This document shows positions 35,793 to 44,542 of a stretch of 64,000 nucleotides of DNA, piece by piece. A program made the translations under genes and the position numbers. Below the pieces are notes generated by a model. It had not been told where the DNA came from. It made no database searches and worked only from the letters and a program-made list of their open reading frames with translations. The stretch is from positions 930,001-994,000 of the forward strand of contig NZ_JBHUOV010000001.1 in NCBI RefSeq assembly GCF_042686125.1, read 5' to 3'. Positions within the stretch are counted from its first letter, which is position 1. Each line of letters begins with the position of its first letter. This DNA is from Oceanihabitans iliipiscarium. Its GTDB lineage: Bacteria; Bacteroidota; Bacteroidia; Flavobacteriales; Flavobacteriaceae.

Positions 35793-36722
35793 TTGAACTT
35801 AAGAGACGAACTTAATAAAGCTGGAGGATTTAAAAACCTAGAACTACTTGCCAAACAAGTGGTAGAAGGGTTTATTTCTGGGATGCATAAAAGTCCGTTT
35901 CATGGCTTTTCTGCAGAATTTGCTGAGCATAAAATTTATAATCAAGGCGAAAGCACCAGACATATAGACTGGAAACTCTTTGCTAAAACCGACAAGCTAT
36001 ATACCAAACGTTATGACGACGAAACTAATTTACGGTGTCATATTATACTAGACAATAGTAGCTCGATGCATTATCCAGAAATGCGCGAGTTTTCTATTGA
36101 TGACCTCAATAAAATTGCCTTTTCAGCATTAGCGTCTGCTGCTTTAATGCACATGCTAAAAAAACAACGTGATGCTGTAGGTCTAAGTATTTACAGTGAT
36201 GCCTACGATTTTTATGCACCAGAAAAAGGCAGTGAGCGTCATCATCAAATGTTATTAAGTCAGTTAAGCCAAACTGTAACCACGAAAACACTTAACAAGA
36301 AAACCGAAACCTATACCTATCTACATCAAATTGCAGAAAAGATTCATAGACGCTCTATGATTTTCCTGTTTACAGATATGTTTCAAACGAGTGAAGACGA
36401 GACTAAATTATTTGAGGCTCTACGACATTTAAAGCATAATAAACATGAAGTGGTTCTGTTTCATGTTTTTGATAAATCTAAAGAACTCACTTTCGATTTT
36501 GATAACAAACCCAAACGTTATGTAGATGTAGAAACAGGAGAGTATATTAATTTGTATTCAGAAAGTATAAAGGATAATTACGAAAAAGCAGTACAAGTTT
36601 ATTTTGATAATTTACGCTTAAAGTGTGGGCAATATCGCATTAAATATGTTGAGGCAGACATTAATAAAAATTTCGATAATATCCTCACAACTTATATGAT
36701 AGAGCGTCAACGATTTGTTTAA
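35793..36722 (+). CDS. DUF58 protein with von Willebrand A-like metal site
   Basis: The 309-residue protein contains the DUF58 core HKSPFHGFSAEFAEHKIYNQ, GESTRHIDWKLFAKTDKLYTKRY, and the metal-ion site LDNSSSMHYP (Asp-x-Ser-x-Ser), then FLFTDMFQ. Such proteins usually work with MoxR ATPases; here no moxR is adjacent. The start is taken as TTG at 35793, giving MNLRDELNKAGGFKNLELLA as in homologues. An open frame 180 bp longer exists, but it is made of the trxA terminator and a dispersed repeat and does not look like protein. Confidence 0.85.
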   Translation: MNLRDELNKAGGFKNLELLAKQVVEGFISGMHKSPFHGFSAEFAEHKIYNQGESTRHIDWKLFAKTDKLYTKRYDDETNLRCHIILDNSSSMHYPEMREFSIDDLNKIAFSALASAALMHMLKKQRDAVGLSIYSDAYDFYAPEKGSERHHQMLLSQLSQTVTTKTLNKKTETYTYLHQIAEKIHRRSMIFLFTDMFQTSEDETKLFEALRHLKHNKHEVVLFHVFDKSKELTFDFDNKPKRYVDVETGEYINLYSESIKDNYEKAVQVYFDNLRLKCGQYRIKYVEADINKNFDNILTTYMIERQRFV

Positions 36723-36755
36723 ACGTTATTTTTTTAAAAAAACTTAATAAAAGAT

Positions 36756-36785
36756 TTGACATATTAAATTTGCAATGTATATTTG
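36756..36785 (+). promoter_or_regulatory. tRNA-Asp promoter
   Basis: TTG (36756-36758), a 19-bp spacer and TATATTTG (36778-36785) make a full Bacteroidetes promoter. The transcription start would be about 10 bp upstream of the mature tRNA. Confidence 0.75.
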
Positions 36786-36803
36786 CCCTCGCAATAATGC
36801 AAC

Positions 36804-36877
36804 GGTTTGGTAGTTCAGTTGGTTAGAATACCTGCCTGTCACGCAGGGGGTCGCGGGTTCGAGTCCCGTCCAGACCG
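36804..36877 (+). tRNA. tRNA-Asp (anticodon GTC)
   Basis: The 74-nt cloverleaf has acceptor arms GGTTTGG/CCAGACC with one G-T pair, a D arm with AGTTCAGTTGGTTAGAAT, anticodon stem CCTGC/GCAGG with loop CTGTCAC, and T arm CGGGTTCGAGTCCCG. CCA is not encoded (GCA follows). Confidence 0.97.
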
Positions 36878-36882
36878 CAAAA

Positions 36883-36922
36883 ATTGCTAAAAGCTTCTCT
36901 TAGGAGAAGCTTTTTTTAGCAA
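36883..36922 (+). terminator. Terminator after tRNA-Asp
   Basis: AAGCTTCTC pairs with GAGAAGCTT around TTAG, extended by ATTGCTAAA facing TTTAGCAAT, with a T7 run within the 3' arm. Confidence 0.9.
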
Positions 36923-37422
36923 TACAAAGAAGTTGTGTTGTTTTACCTTAATGAAAGTTAGGGTGAAAGTTGTAAGAAACCCAATTTTGTTGGGACTTAC
37001 CAATGGAAAGCTTTCCTTTTTTCTTTTTAGAAGATTGGGATGCTTTTTTGTTTTAGTGAAATGTGTAAATTTTTAATAATATTATAATTTACCTCTTTTT
37101 TAGTGTAAATAATAACAAAAAATACATTTCATCGATAAAATGCATCATTTCATCGATTATATTTTATATGTCATTTCACTTTAACCTATATTTACAACCC
37201 TTCATAAGTCCCCAAAAGATTTATTCTCAGCTTATCAAGGCATAAATTAATCCATTTTATTACTTCCCTCATTAAATAGATTATTAGTTAGTTACTAATA
37301 GCACTATTTTAAAATTTAAGTTAATTATCCATTTTTCCCTCAATTAAGGATTTTTGCTATGCAATAATCTGTATTTAAAACAATAAGAAAAATAATTATA
37401 AATAACTTAAACCTAAATTAAC
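36923..37422. other. 500-bp AT-rich spacer with candidate operator boxes
   Basis: No convincing reading frame. It contains the twin CATTTCATCGAT boxes (see separate entry) and the leader of the small exported peptide. It may hold regulation for the peptide and the sensor kinase that follows. Confidence 0.5.
37125..37157. promoter_or_regulatory. Twin direct repeat CATTTCATCGAT, 21 bp apart
   Basis: CATTTCATCGAT occurs at 37125-37136 and 37146-37157. The 21-bp period is two helical turns, placing both boxes on one DNA face, as expected for a dimeric regulator. The nearest downstream gene is the exported peptide at 37423. Confidence 0.5.
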
Positions 37423-37590
37423 ATGAAATCCCTAAAAATTACATTAGCAGTTGCAGTTGTATGTGCAGTATTTGCATCATTAACGCCACAAAACCAACCT
37501 ACAGAAGAATTAGATAAAAACAATGAGACTATTGTTAAGGTTACTTTTAAGAAAGAAAAGAAAAAATATCAAGTACCTTCTCAATCGTAA
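37423..37590 (+). CDS. Small exported peptide upstream of the TPR sensor kinase
   Basis: A 55-residue frame has a clear N-terminal signal (KITLAVAVVCAVFASLTPQ) and a short charged remainder with a Lys-rich patch (FKKEKKKYQ). Start and stop are clean, and a strong terminator follows 22 bp after the stop. No family is recognised. Its place between candidate operator boxes and a sensor kinase raises the idea of a signal or stress peptide, which is inference. Confidence 0.65.
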   Translation: MKSLKITLAVAVVCAVFASLTPQNQPTEELDKNNETIVKVTFKKEKKKYQVPSQS

Positions 37591-37611
37591 ACAAAAAATA
37601 TCATTTTATTA

Positions 37612-37647
37612 TAGCCCTTTGTATCATATACAAGGGGCTTTTTTTTA
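37612..37647 (+). terminator. Terminator after the exported peptide
   Basis: AGCCCTTTGTAT pairs with ATACAAGGGGCT (one wobble) around CAT, followed by T8. It makes the peptide gene a separate transcript from the kinase. Confidence 0.9.
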
Positions 37648-37705
37648 TCTTTAGTCAAATTGTATTTGATAAAATATTATAAATTTGATTACTAAATAAA
37701 ATATA

Positions 37706-39733
37706 TTGAAGCCTTACCTTACTTTTCTATTACTATTATTCTTTTTTAATGTTGGCTATGCGCAAAAGAACAAAGCGTTTCAAGATCAATTGAATCGTAT
37801 CCAAAACTATAGAAGTTTATCTTCAGATGGAGCATTAACCATGGAAGAAAGACTTGATTATGCCGAAAAGGCCGTTGAACTTTCGCTACAAACTAAGGAA
37901 GATACAATCATCTTAAAAAGCAAAAGAAACCTTTCGTTGTTATACATGCAAAAAGGCGACTTAGAGATTTTTAAAACGATGAGTTTAGAAAGCTTAGATA
38001 ATGCAATTAAAATAAAAGATACTTTTTCAATAGCTATTGCAAATTACTATTTAGGTTCATATTATCATATCAACGAGAAGCATGATAGTGCTTATTATCA
38101 TTATTTCAATTCTGCAAAATTATATAAAATATTAAATGACATTCAAAGTGAAGGAGAAGTGCTCTCTAACATGGCTGATATACAAGAAACTGAAAGAGAT
38201 TATGTTGGTTGTGAAAATAATGCTATTAAGGCAATTGCTTTAATAGAACAGCTTCCTGAAACAGAAAGGAACTTGCTTTATTTGTGGAGTACACATAATC
38301 TAATAGCATTAGTTTCGGCAGAACTAGAACAATATCAAAAAGGCTTAGAGTATCATAATAAAGCCTTAGCTATTTGTGAAAGAATGGAAGACCCTTATGA
38401 AAGTCAGTTGTTTTCAAACATTAATATCGCAGCTTTATATAGAAGAAAGGGCGATTATGAAACGGCACAAAAGCTTTATGAAAAACTAAAAGAAGACGAA
38501 TTGGTTTATGAATTTGATCCGACTTCATATTCTATCATTTTGTCTGGTTTAGCTCATGCCAAGTTTAAAAATGGAAATAAAAATTATGACGAAATAACAA
38601 CCCTTTTTCATAAGGCCTATTCTATTAGTAAAAAAGAGGATGATCAATTTGGGCTTTTATCTATAAGTATGGATATGTCCGAATTTTACTTCAATACCAA
38701 AAACATGGATAGTGCCAGATACTATGTCGACAATGCCTATGTTATTGGAAAAGATTTAAAAGCCAATGAAACCATATTAGAAGCCTTATTATTAAAGTCT
38801 GAAATAGAAACTGGAGCGGAAGCTAAAGCGAGTTTAAATAGATACATAAGTTTAAGCGATAGTCTTCAAAAAGCAGAACGCTCTATTAGAAATAAATTTG
38901 CTAGAATTGATTATGAAACCGATCAAATAAAAGCAGAAAAAGAACAGGTCACTAAAGAACGCTTACTGTTTTTAATCCTTTCTATAGGGTTATTTATAAC
39001 ACTAGCCTTATTGTATATCGTAATCACTCAACGATCAAAAAATAAGGAGTTAAAATTTATTCAGCAGCAGCAAGAAACAAATGAAGAGATATATAACCTT
39101 ATGCTTTCACAACAAGATAATATTGAAGAAGCTAGAACTATAGAAAAAAGAAGAATTTCTGAAGAACTTCATGATGGTATACTTGGTAGATTGTTTGGTA
39201 CACGATTAAGTTTAGATAGCTTAAATATGAGTAACACTGAAGAAGCCATGAAATCTCGTGAAGGCTATATAGATGAATTACAATCCATAGAACAAGAGAT
39301 TAGAAAAGTATCTCATGATTTAAATTCAGATTTTGTTTCAGGTTCAGGATTTACAGATATAATTAAAACACTGTTAGAAACACAAACAGAAGCTTATAAA
39401 TTAAAATATGAATTTACAAAAGACGATGCGATTCAATGGGATTCAATATCCAATAAAACCAAAATACACATATACAGGATATTACAAGAATCATTACAGA
39501 ATATCTACAAACATGCTAATGCAACACTCGTTGAAATTAGTTTTAGTTTAAAAAATAATGTAATTTGTATCACGATTAAAGATGATGGAACTGGTTTTGA
39601 TGTTAACAAATCAAGAAAAGGTATTGGCATTAAAAACATTACATCACGAGTTAAAGAAATTGATGGCGAACTCACTATAGAATCTCAAAAAGACATAGGA
39701 ACAAGTATCATGATTACAGTTCCAACCAAATGA
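37706..39733 (+). CDS. TPR-containing sensor histidine kinase (HisKA_3 type)
   Basis: The 675-residue kinase has a signal/anchor (1-19), a periplasmic region of about seven tetratricopeptide-like helical pairs (about 40-390), a coiled coil, one membrane helix (about 420-442), and a NarX/DegS-type transmitter. The transmitter holds KRRISEELHDGILGRLFG with phospho-acceptor His489 and an ATPase domain with LQESLQNIYKHANAT and IKDDGTGFD, then GIGIKNITSRV. The start is TTG at 37706; no ATG lies near the signal. It is followed after 16 bp by its response regulator. TPR sensors of this form usually respond through protein or peptide contact. Confidence 0.92.
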   Translation: MKPYLTFLLLLFFFNVGYAQKNKAFQDQLNRIQNYRSLSSDGALTMEERLDYAEKAVELSLQTKEDTIILKSKRNLSLLYMQKGDLEIFKTMSLESLDNAIKIKDTFSIAIANYYLGSYYHINEKHDSAYYHYFNSAKLYKILNDIQSEGEVLSNMADIQETERDYVGCENNAIKAIALIEQLPETERNLLYLWSTHNLIALVSAELEQYQKGLEYHNKALAICERMEDPYESQLFSNINIAALYRRKGDYETAQKLYEKLKEDELVYEFDPTSYSIILSGLAHAKFKNGNKNYDEITTLFHKAYSISKKEDDQFGLLSISMDMSEFYFNTKNMDSARYYVDNAYVIGKDLKANETILEALLLKSEIETGAEAKASLNRYISLSDSLQKAERSIRNKFARIDYETDQIKAEKEQVTKERLLFLILSIGLFITLALLYIVITQRSKNKELKFIQQQQETNEEIYNLMLSQQDNIEEARTIEKRRISEELHDGILGRLFGTRLSLDSLNMSNTEEAMKSREGYIDELQSIEQEIRKVSHDLNSDFVSGSGFTDIIKTLLETQTEAYKLKYEFTKDDAIQWDSISNKTKIHIYRILQESLQNIYKHANATLVEISFSLKNNVICITIKDDGTGFDVNKSRKGIGIKNITSRVKEIDGELTIESQKDIGTSIMITVPTK

Positions 39734-39749
39734 AAAAAGCCTAACAAAC

Positions 39750-40424
39750 ATGGAAGAAACTATACGTATCTTAATGACAGATGATCATCCGATAATTATT
39801 GAAGGTTACCAAAATACGTTACTTGCCACAAAAAAAGAAAGTCAGAACTTAATTATCGATATTGCTAATAATTGCGACCAATCTATAGCGTTTATGAATA
39901 AATCTATAGAAGAAGAAAATCCTTACCAAATTCTTTTTATGGATATTAGTTTACCGCCTTCATCTGACGGAACCATTACCTCTGGTGAAGATTTGTCGAA
40001 ATTTGCAAGAGAGATTTTACCTGATGCAAAAATTATTATTCTCACGATGTTTAATGAACCGTTTAGAATTCACAATATTATTAAGGAAATTAATCCTGAA
40101 GGCTTTGTCGTTAAAAGCGATTTAACTTCTAGAGAATTAGCAAGTGCATTTCAAGCCGTTGTAAATAATCCGCCATTTTATAGTACGACTGTTACAAGTT
40201 ATCTTAGAAAAACACACGCTTCTGAAATTGAGATTGACGACAAGGATAGGAAGATATTATATTTGCTGTCTCAAGGTATTAAAACAAAGAGCTTAACAAA
40301 ACATTTAGGTATTTCTACAAGTTCTGTTGAAAAACGAAAAAAACAACTCAAAGAAATTTTTTCTATTACAGATGGTCAAGATGAAACACTTCTAAGTGAA
40401 GCTAAAAAATTGGGATTTTTATAG
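39750..40424 (+). CDS. Response regulator with C-terminal helix-turn-helix
   Basis: The 224-residue protein has a receiver domain (MTDDHPIIIEGY, phospho-acceptor Asp65 in LFMDISLP, and a conserved Lys in EGFVVKSDLTS) and a LuxR/NarL-like DNA-binding end (about 160-224, DRKILYLLSQGIKTKSLTKHLGIS then SSVEKRKKQLKEIF). It pairs with the upstream TPR kinase. The HTH lacks the strict LuxR consensus, but order and length fit. A striking inverted repeat lies 90 bp downstream and may be its own target. Confidence 0.9.
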   Translation: MEETIRILMTDDHPIIIEGYQNTLLATKKESQNLIIDIANNCDQSIAFMNKSIEEENPYQILFMDISLPPSSDGTITSGEDLSKFAREILPDAKIIILTMFNEPFRIHNIIKEINPEGFVVKSDLTSRELASAFQAVVNNPPFYSTTVTSYLRKTHASEIEIDDKDRKILYLLSQGIKTKSLTKHLGISTSSVEKRKKQLKEIFSITDGQDETLLSEAKKLGFL

Positions 40425-40699
40425 ATTTTGAAGCGATTTACTGGATGTAAATGTTAAAGTTTCATTTTTTTTCATTTTTTTTCAATGCTTATAAGCCCTA
40501 TTAAGCATAAATAGTACGGTTTTCCCGTAAACACTGTACGGAAAAACCGTAACCAAGATTCGTGTAAATTTTTATATTGGTACCAGTCAACAAGCATAAT
40601 TAGTTAATCCCTCGAGTGAAATTATGTTGGTTATAGCATGTAGAGCCTTATGGTATTTAATATTTTGTTGAATACTGTGAGGTTTCTTCATTTATAGTA
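40425..40699. other. 275-bp convergent spacer after the response regulator
   Basis: It holds T-rich tracts (40460-40482), a weak TGCTTA/TAAGCA stem and the double TACGG/CCGTA repeat. The right part (40557-40699) shows no gene beyond a 15-codon frame that I do not accept. Confidence 0.5.
40515..40551. promoter_or_regulatory. Double inverted repeat TACGG-N5-CCGTA
   Basis: TACGGTTTTCCCGTA (40515-40529) and TACGGAAAAACCGTA (40537-40551) are each near-palindromic and are also inverted copies of each other with one mismatch. The centres are 22 bp apart. It could be a pair of binding sites for a dimeric regulator or a hairpin. Confidence 0.6.
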
Positions 40700-41203
40700 T
40701 TATAGTGTGAAAATAGCACTCCAATGACTAATAAGTGTATTTATAAAAAACCCTGCATAAATTACCGCTACAATAAACTTCATAAATGTTCCAGTTAAAA
40801 AACCTAAAAATGAACCAAAAGCGGCTTTTATTGCTGTTGCCGAATCTGCTTTGTTCGAGAGTTCGCCAATTAAAGCACCTAAAAAAGGACCTATAATTAT
40901 ACCAAAAGGAATTGGAGCAATAATACCAACGATTAAACCTACAGTAGTTCCAATCATACCAGCTTTTGTTCCACCAAATTTTTTTGTTCCTATAGCTGGG
41001 ATAATATAATCTAAGGCAAATACAATTAATGCAACAACAAGTGTAATGCCTAAAAACCACCAGTCATCAGGTACTGCTTGTGTTAAATATATAAGTAATA
41101 AACCAACCCAACTCATTGGAGGACCAGGAAGTATAGGTAAAAAGCTACCAATAATTCCAATTATAATAAAAACCACTCCAATTAAAACTAAAAAGATATC
41201 CAT
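40700..41203 (-). CDS. DUF456 small membrane protein
   Basis: The 167-residue protein has four to five membrane helices and the DUF456 opening GSFLPILPGPPMSWVGLLLIY, then glycine-rich FGGTKAGMIGTTVGLIVGI and IPFGIIIGPFLGALIGEL. DUF456 is found in many bacteria; its role is unknown. It is single on its strand. Confidence 0.85.
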   Translation of the reverse strand: MDIFLVLIGVVFIIIGIIGSFLPILPGPPMSWVGLLLIYLTQAVPDDWWFLGITLVVALIVFALDYIIPAIGTKKFGGTKAGMIGTTVGLIVGIIAPIPFGIIIGPFLGALIGELSNKADSATAIKAAFGSFLGFLTGTFMKFIVAVIYAGFFINTLISHWSAIFTL

Positions 41204-41315
41204 TGTGAATTTTTAATATAAGACGAGAATTTATAAATATTGTTACAAAGTTTTCCAGAAGCTATTTTTTAAATTAAATCAAAAAAAATTGTACATTTCG
41301 GTTTGACTAAAATTT

Positions 41316-41792
41316 ATGCAAAGAATATTCTTTTTTTTGATATTTATAAGTGTTACTTCCTGTAATTATTTTAAAGCAAAGAAAACATCTTCAGAGGCTA
41401 TTTTAAATGAAGAGATGCAAGCCTTTAATTGGAATGAAGTTGATGAATATCCTAATTTTTCTTCATGTGTTACTGCTCTAGAAAAAGAAGAAAAAAAGGA
41501 GTGTTTTGAAAACACTTTGATAGATAATATATATAGTAATCTTTCTTCAGAAAAAATAATAGTTACTCAAGATATTCATGATACTATTTTAGTTCAATTT
41601 TTAATATCTGAAACAGGTGAAATAAAGTTTGTTGAGGCTAAAATAGATTCAATAACAAGATTGGAAATTCCAAATATTGAAGAGTTAATTACCCAAAGTT
41701 TGGAGTCTCTGCCAGAAATTTATCCAGCTATAAAAAGAAGTCAACAGGTTAAAACTCAATTTACTTTACCAATTCTTATTCAGGTGAATTAA
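41316..41792 (+). CDS. Lipoprotein with TonB-C-like end
   Basis: The 158-residue protein has a lipobox (SVTSC, Cys16) and a 100-residue C-terminal domain whose pattern (VQFLISETGEIKFVEA, then SLESLPEIYPAIKRSQQVKT and FTLPILIQV) matches TonB C-terminal or energy-transducer-like domains. These domains mediate outer-membrane contacts, but no TonB helix is present here, so energy transduction is unlikely. Its last four bases overlap the convergent neighbour. Confidence 0.65.
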   Translation: MQRIFFFLIFISVTSCNYFKAKKTSSEAILNEEMQAFNWNEVDEYPNFSSCVTALEKEEKKECFENTLIDNIYSNLSSEKIIVTQDIHDTILVQFLISETGEIKFVEAKIDSITRLEIPNIEELITQSLESLPEIYPAIKRSQQVKTQFTLPILIQVN

Positions 41793-42520
41793 AATCGAAT
41801 GGCTAGTTTTTTCATAAGTCTTAAGGTCTCTGCATACAACCATACTAAGGAAACTAAAAGTCCCCAAGTGGCTATCCATTCTTTACTTTTTGGCGCTTTG
41901 TTTTTTTGTTTTTCAATATAATCAAAGTCTAAAAGTAAACTTAGAGACGCAAAAATTGCAGCTACAAAGTTAAAAAGAATTGCAACCCATGATGTTCCCC
42001 AGACAAATGATTTTATACCAAAAAAACCTAAAATCCAAGAAATAATATAGACTAAAAAGATACTAGCACAAGCAGTAATAATAATACTTCGTATTTTTTT
42101 TGAAACAACAATAAGTCGGGTTTGGTAAAGGAGTAAAACAGTTATAAATGTTATTATAGTTACACCTATAGCTTGATATGGTAAATTAGGAAATTTCGCA
42201 TGTGCATAACTGCTTATTCCTCCTAAAAAGAACCCTTTAGCAATAGCGTATAATGGCACTAAAAATGAAGCCCAATGTTGCCTAACTGAAATGACGATGC
42301 TAATAATAATAGCAGATAGCATACCACCAGAAATATACCATTTTATTGAGTTGCCTTCAGAGTATAGTTTCCAGATTCCAACAGTTATGATTGCTATTAA
42401 AAGGATACAAAATATAGATTTATAAAATATCCCAGAAACGGTCATCTTATTAGAAGACGATTTATTATCATCCCAAAAATAATTAGAAAATGCTGGATTT
42501 GAAGTTTGATTTAAAAGCAC
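41789..42520 (-). CDS. Bax inhibitor-1/YccA family membrane protein
   Basis: The 243-residue protein has seven hydrophobic segments and the Bax-inhibitor pattern NPAFSNYFW at the N-terminus, AIAKGFFLGGISSYAHAKFP, and a C-terminal LLDFDYIEKQKNKAPKSKEW. Bacterial members are pH-dependent calcium leak channels or inhibitors of protease FtsH; neither is shown here. It follows an outer-membrane gene with a one-base junction, so they are co-transcribed. Confidence 0.85.
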   Translation of the reverse strand: MLLNQTSNPAFSNYFWDDNKSSSNKMTVSGIFYKSIFCILLIAIITVGIWKLYSEGNSIKWYISGGMLSAIIISIVISVRQHWASFLVPLYAIAKGFFLGGISSYAHAKFPNLPYQAIGVTIITFITVLLLYQTRLIVVSKKIRSIIITACASIFLVYIISWILGFFGIKSFVWGTSWVAILFNFVAAIFASLSLLLDFDYIEKQKNKAPKSKEWIATWGLLVSLVWLYAETLRLMKKLAIRF

Positions 42521-43359
42521 TATAATTTCATTTTATAGCCAATAGCAAAATCTATAGGGAAATTCCCTTCATTATCTATAAAGACTGCGAATAACTCATT
42601 ATAAGCAAATGTTATAAAGCCATTTTTTCCAACTTTTATATCTGAGCCAATTCCAAAAATAAAAGGCACATCAAAAGACGATTCGCTTTCATCTAAGAAT
42701 TTAGAAAATGTATAGGTTGCAAATTTCACATTAGCATAAATATTGAAACTAGGCTGATTAATAAATCGATATCTATAGCCCAAAGCTAATTGCGTTGCAG
42801 AGTATTTATAATCTGAGTGTTCTAAAGCATGTCTCATACTAAAAAAACCAGCATGTCTTGGCATTTTATTAGCTTCTAATATCTCAAATTCGATACCAAA
42901 AAATGGGGTTGATTTATTGTCAGGATTTTCAACAAAAGGATGGTTTGTTAATCCACCAAAAACACCAATTCTAGATTCTAGTCTGGCTTTTTCAGAAACT
43001 TGATAATCTATGTTTTTAGAAACATTGTAGTCATCAAAAAACTGTCTTAAGCTAGAGAGTGTTAGGTTGACTTTATCTGTAGAAATTGAATTTCCTGTTA
43101 GGCGATTTAAAACAGTTTTATATTCTTCTTTGTAGGTTTTAGATTCTGAGTCTTTCGTGTTTTTTAGTTCTTGTATTGCGTCACTATCATCCTTTACAAA
43201 GTATCTAAATTCACCATCAATTGTATTCCAGAGGAGGTCAAGAGTACCTTCAACTTCTGTTTTAAGCTCTAAAGTTTCATTGTTTACAGTGAATGTGTTT
43301 TGCGCAATTGAAGACGTTGTTATAGTAAATAGAAAAACTAAAATTAGGCATTTTTTCAT
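42520..43359 (-). CDS. Outer-membrane beta-barrel protein of unknown function
   Basis: The 279-residue protein has a signal peptide (1-19, ending TSSIAQ), a mixed helical segment (30-110), and beta strands ending in Leu at the C-terminus (IDFAIGYKMKL), typical of small outer-membrane barrels. Alternating strands such as TQLALGYRYRFI and FGIGSDIKVGKNGFITFAY support this. No family is recognised. Confidence 0.65.
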   Translation of the reverse strand: MKKCLILVFLFTITTSSIAQNTFTVNNETLELKTEVEGTLDLLWNTIDGEFRYFVKDDSDAIQELKNTKDSESKTYKEEYKTVLNRLTGNSISTDKVNLTLSSLRQFFDDYNVSKNIDYQVSEKARLESRIGVFGGLTNHPFVENPDNKSTPFFGIEFEILEANKMPRHAGFFSMRHALEHSDYKYSATQLALGYRYRFINQPSFNIYANVKFATYTFSKFLDESESSFDVPFIFGIGSDIKVGKNGFITFAYNELFAVFIDNEGNFPIDFAIGYKMKL

Positions 43360-43414
43360 CTCAAATTTTTATTATGATTCTTGTAAAACTACAAAAATTT
43401 ATACTGATATACTA

Positions 43415-44542
43415 TTATTTACGAAACGCTCTACCTTTCCATTTATAGTGTGAGAATAGACTAATAAAGGCTATATAAACACAAAAAATTGGATATAGTA
43501 ATCCGCAGAATAAATAAGAAGATAAATAAGATTCTTGATTAAAAAATCGAGCTGTTTTAAAGAGGAGTAAAAAATCAATACTCAACTTAATAAAAAATAA
43601 ATACAGTAAAATTTTAATAGGAAAAATACCAATAGAACTTAATGTTAATCCAACAATAAGACTAGCATTCATCATTAATATAATAAGTCCTGTTATTTTA
43701 GCAAATAGGCTTTTGTATTTTGATGTTTTTGAAGCCCAACGAACACGTTGAGAAATTAATTGTTTTACATCTGGTTCGGCCTTAGTGGTTACAATGGCCT
43801 TTTCAGATTTTAAATAATGTACAGTACTAGACTTTTGCTTAAGGGCTTTTTCTAGTAGAAAGATATCATCACCACTCGCAATATGATCGTTCCCAATAAA
43901 ACCATTTACAGATTTAAAAAGCTTTGTTTTGTAAGCTAGATTTGCTCCATTGCATAAAAAAGGACGATGTATTCCAAAGCCGCCAATGGTTGCTCCTTGA
44001 AGGCTTAAAAAATCAAGTAGTTGAAAGCGTTTTAAAAACGAATCAACTTTACTGTATGTCACTGGCGCTACAATTAAATCGGTGTTATTTTTCTGTATAA
44101 AAGCATCGAAAGAGGCTAACCAATATTTTGGTAAAATACAGTCGGCATCTGTAGTGACAATCCATTCGTTGGACGCTAAATGTATTGCCGAAGTGATAGC
44201 ATCTTTTTTTGGAGAAAGGCTTTGACGGTCATTTTTTATAAGATGAACAGATATCTTTGATTTAGAGATAAATTGAGTTACAATATCAATTGATTCATCG
44301 TCTGAGGCATCATCTACAAGAAATACTTCAATGAGATGCTTCGGATAGTGTATTACACTTAAAGATTTCAAAAGTTCAGGTAAGTTTTCGGCTTCATTTC
44401 TAAATGGAATAATGACCGAAAACGATGTTGTAGCTTGCACATCGTATACATAAAAAGATTTCACTTTATCAAAACCTAGAGCCAAACTTCCTATTAAAAA
44501 CAGGTAAATTATAGTAATACAGACCAATAACAAAACCATCAT
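43415..44542 (-). CDS. Family 2 glycosyltransferase, membrane-bound
   Basis: The 375-residue protein has an N-terminal membrane anchor, a GT-A domain (VIIPFRNEAENLP, VDDASDDES, the metal-binding TTDADC and acceptor/donor QRVRWASK) and two or three C-terminal helices. The QxxRW-like motif is typical of processive or membrane-coupled family 2 enzymes that add sugars to lipids. It overlaps the next gene by 4 bp (ATGA). Confidence 0.88.
   Translation of the reverse strand: MMVLLLVCITIIYLFLIGSLALGFDKVKSFYVYDVQATTSFSVIIPFRNEAENLPELLKSLSVIHYPKHLIEVFLVDDASDDESIDIVTQFISKSKISVHLIKNDRQSLSPKKDAITSAIHLASNEWIVTTDADCILPKYWLASFDAFIQKNNTDLIVAPVTYSKVDSFLKRFQLLDFLSLQGATIGGFGIHRPFLCNGANLAYKTKLFKSVNGFIGNDHIASGDDIFLLEKALKQKSSTVHYLKSEKAIVTTKAEPDVKQLISQRVRWASKTSKYKSLFAKITGLIILMMNASLIVGLTLSSIGIFPIKILLYLFFIKLSIDFLLLFKTARFFNQESYLSSYLFCGLLYPIFCVYIAFISLFSHYKWKGRAFRK

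Noticed and set aside
40624..40671. 15-codon frame downstream of the double inverted repeat
   Set aside because: It is too short, lacks coding signs and may arise by chance in AT-rich sequence.
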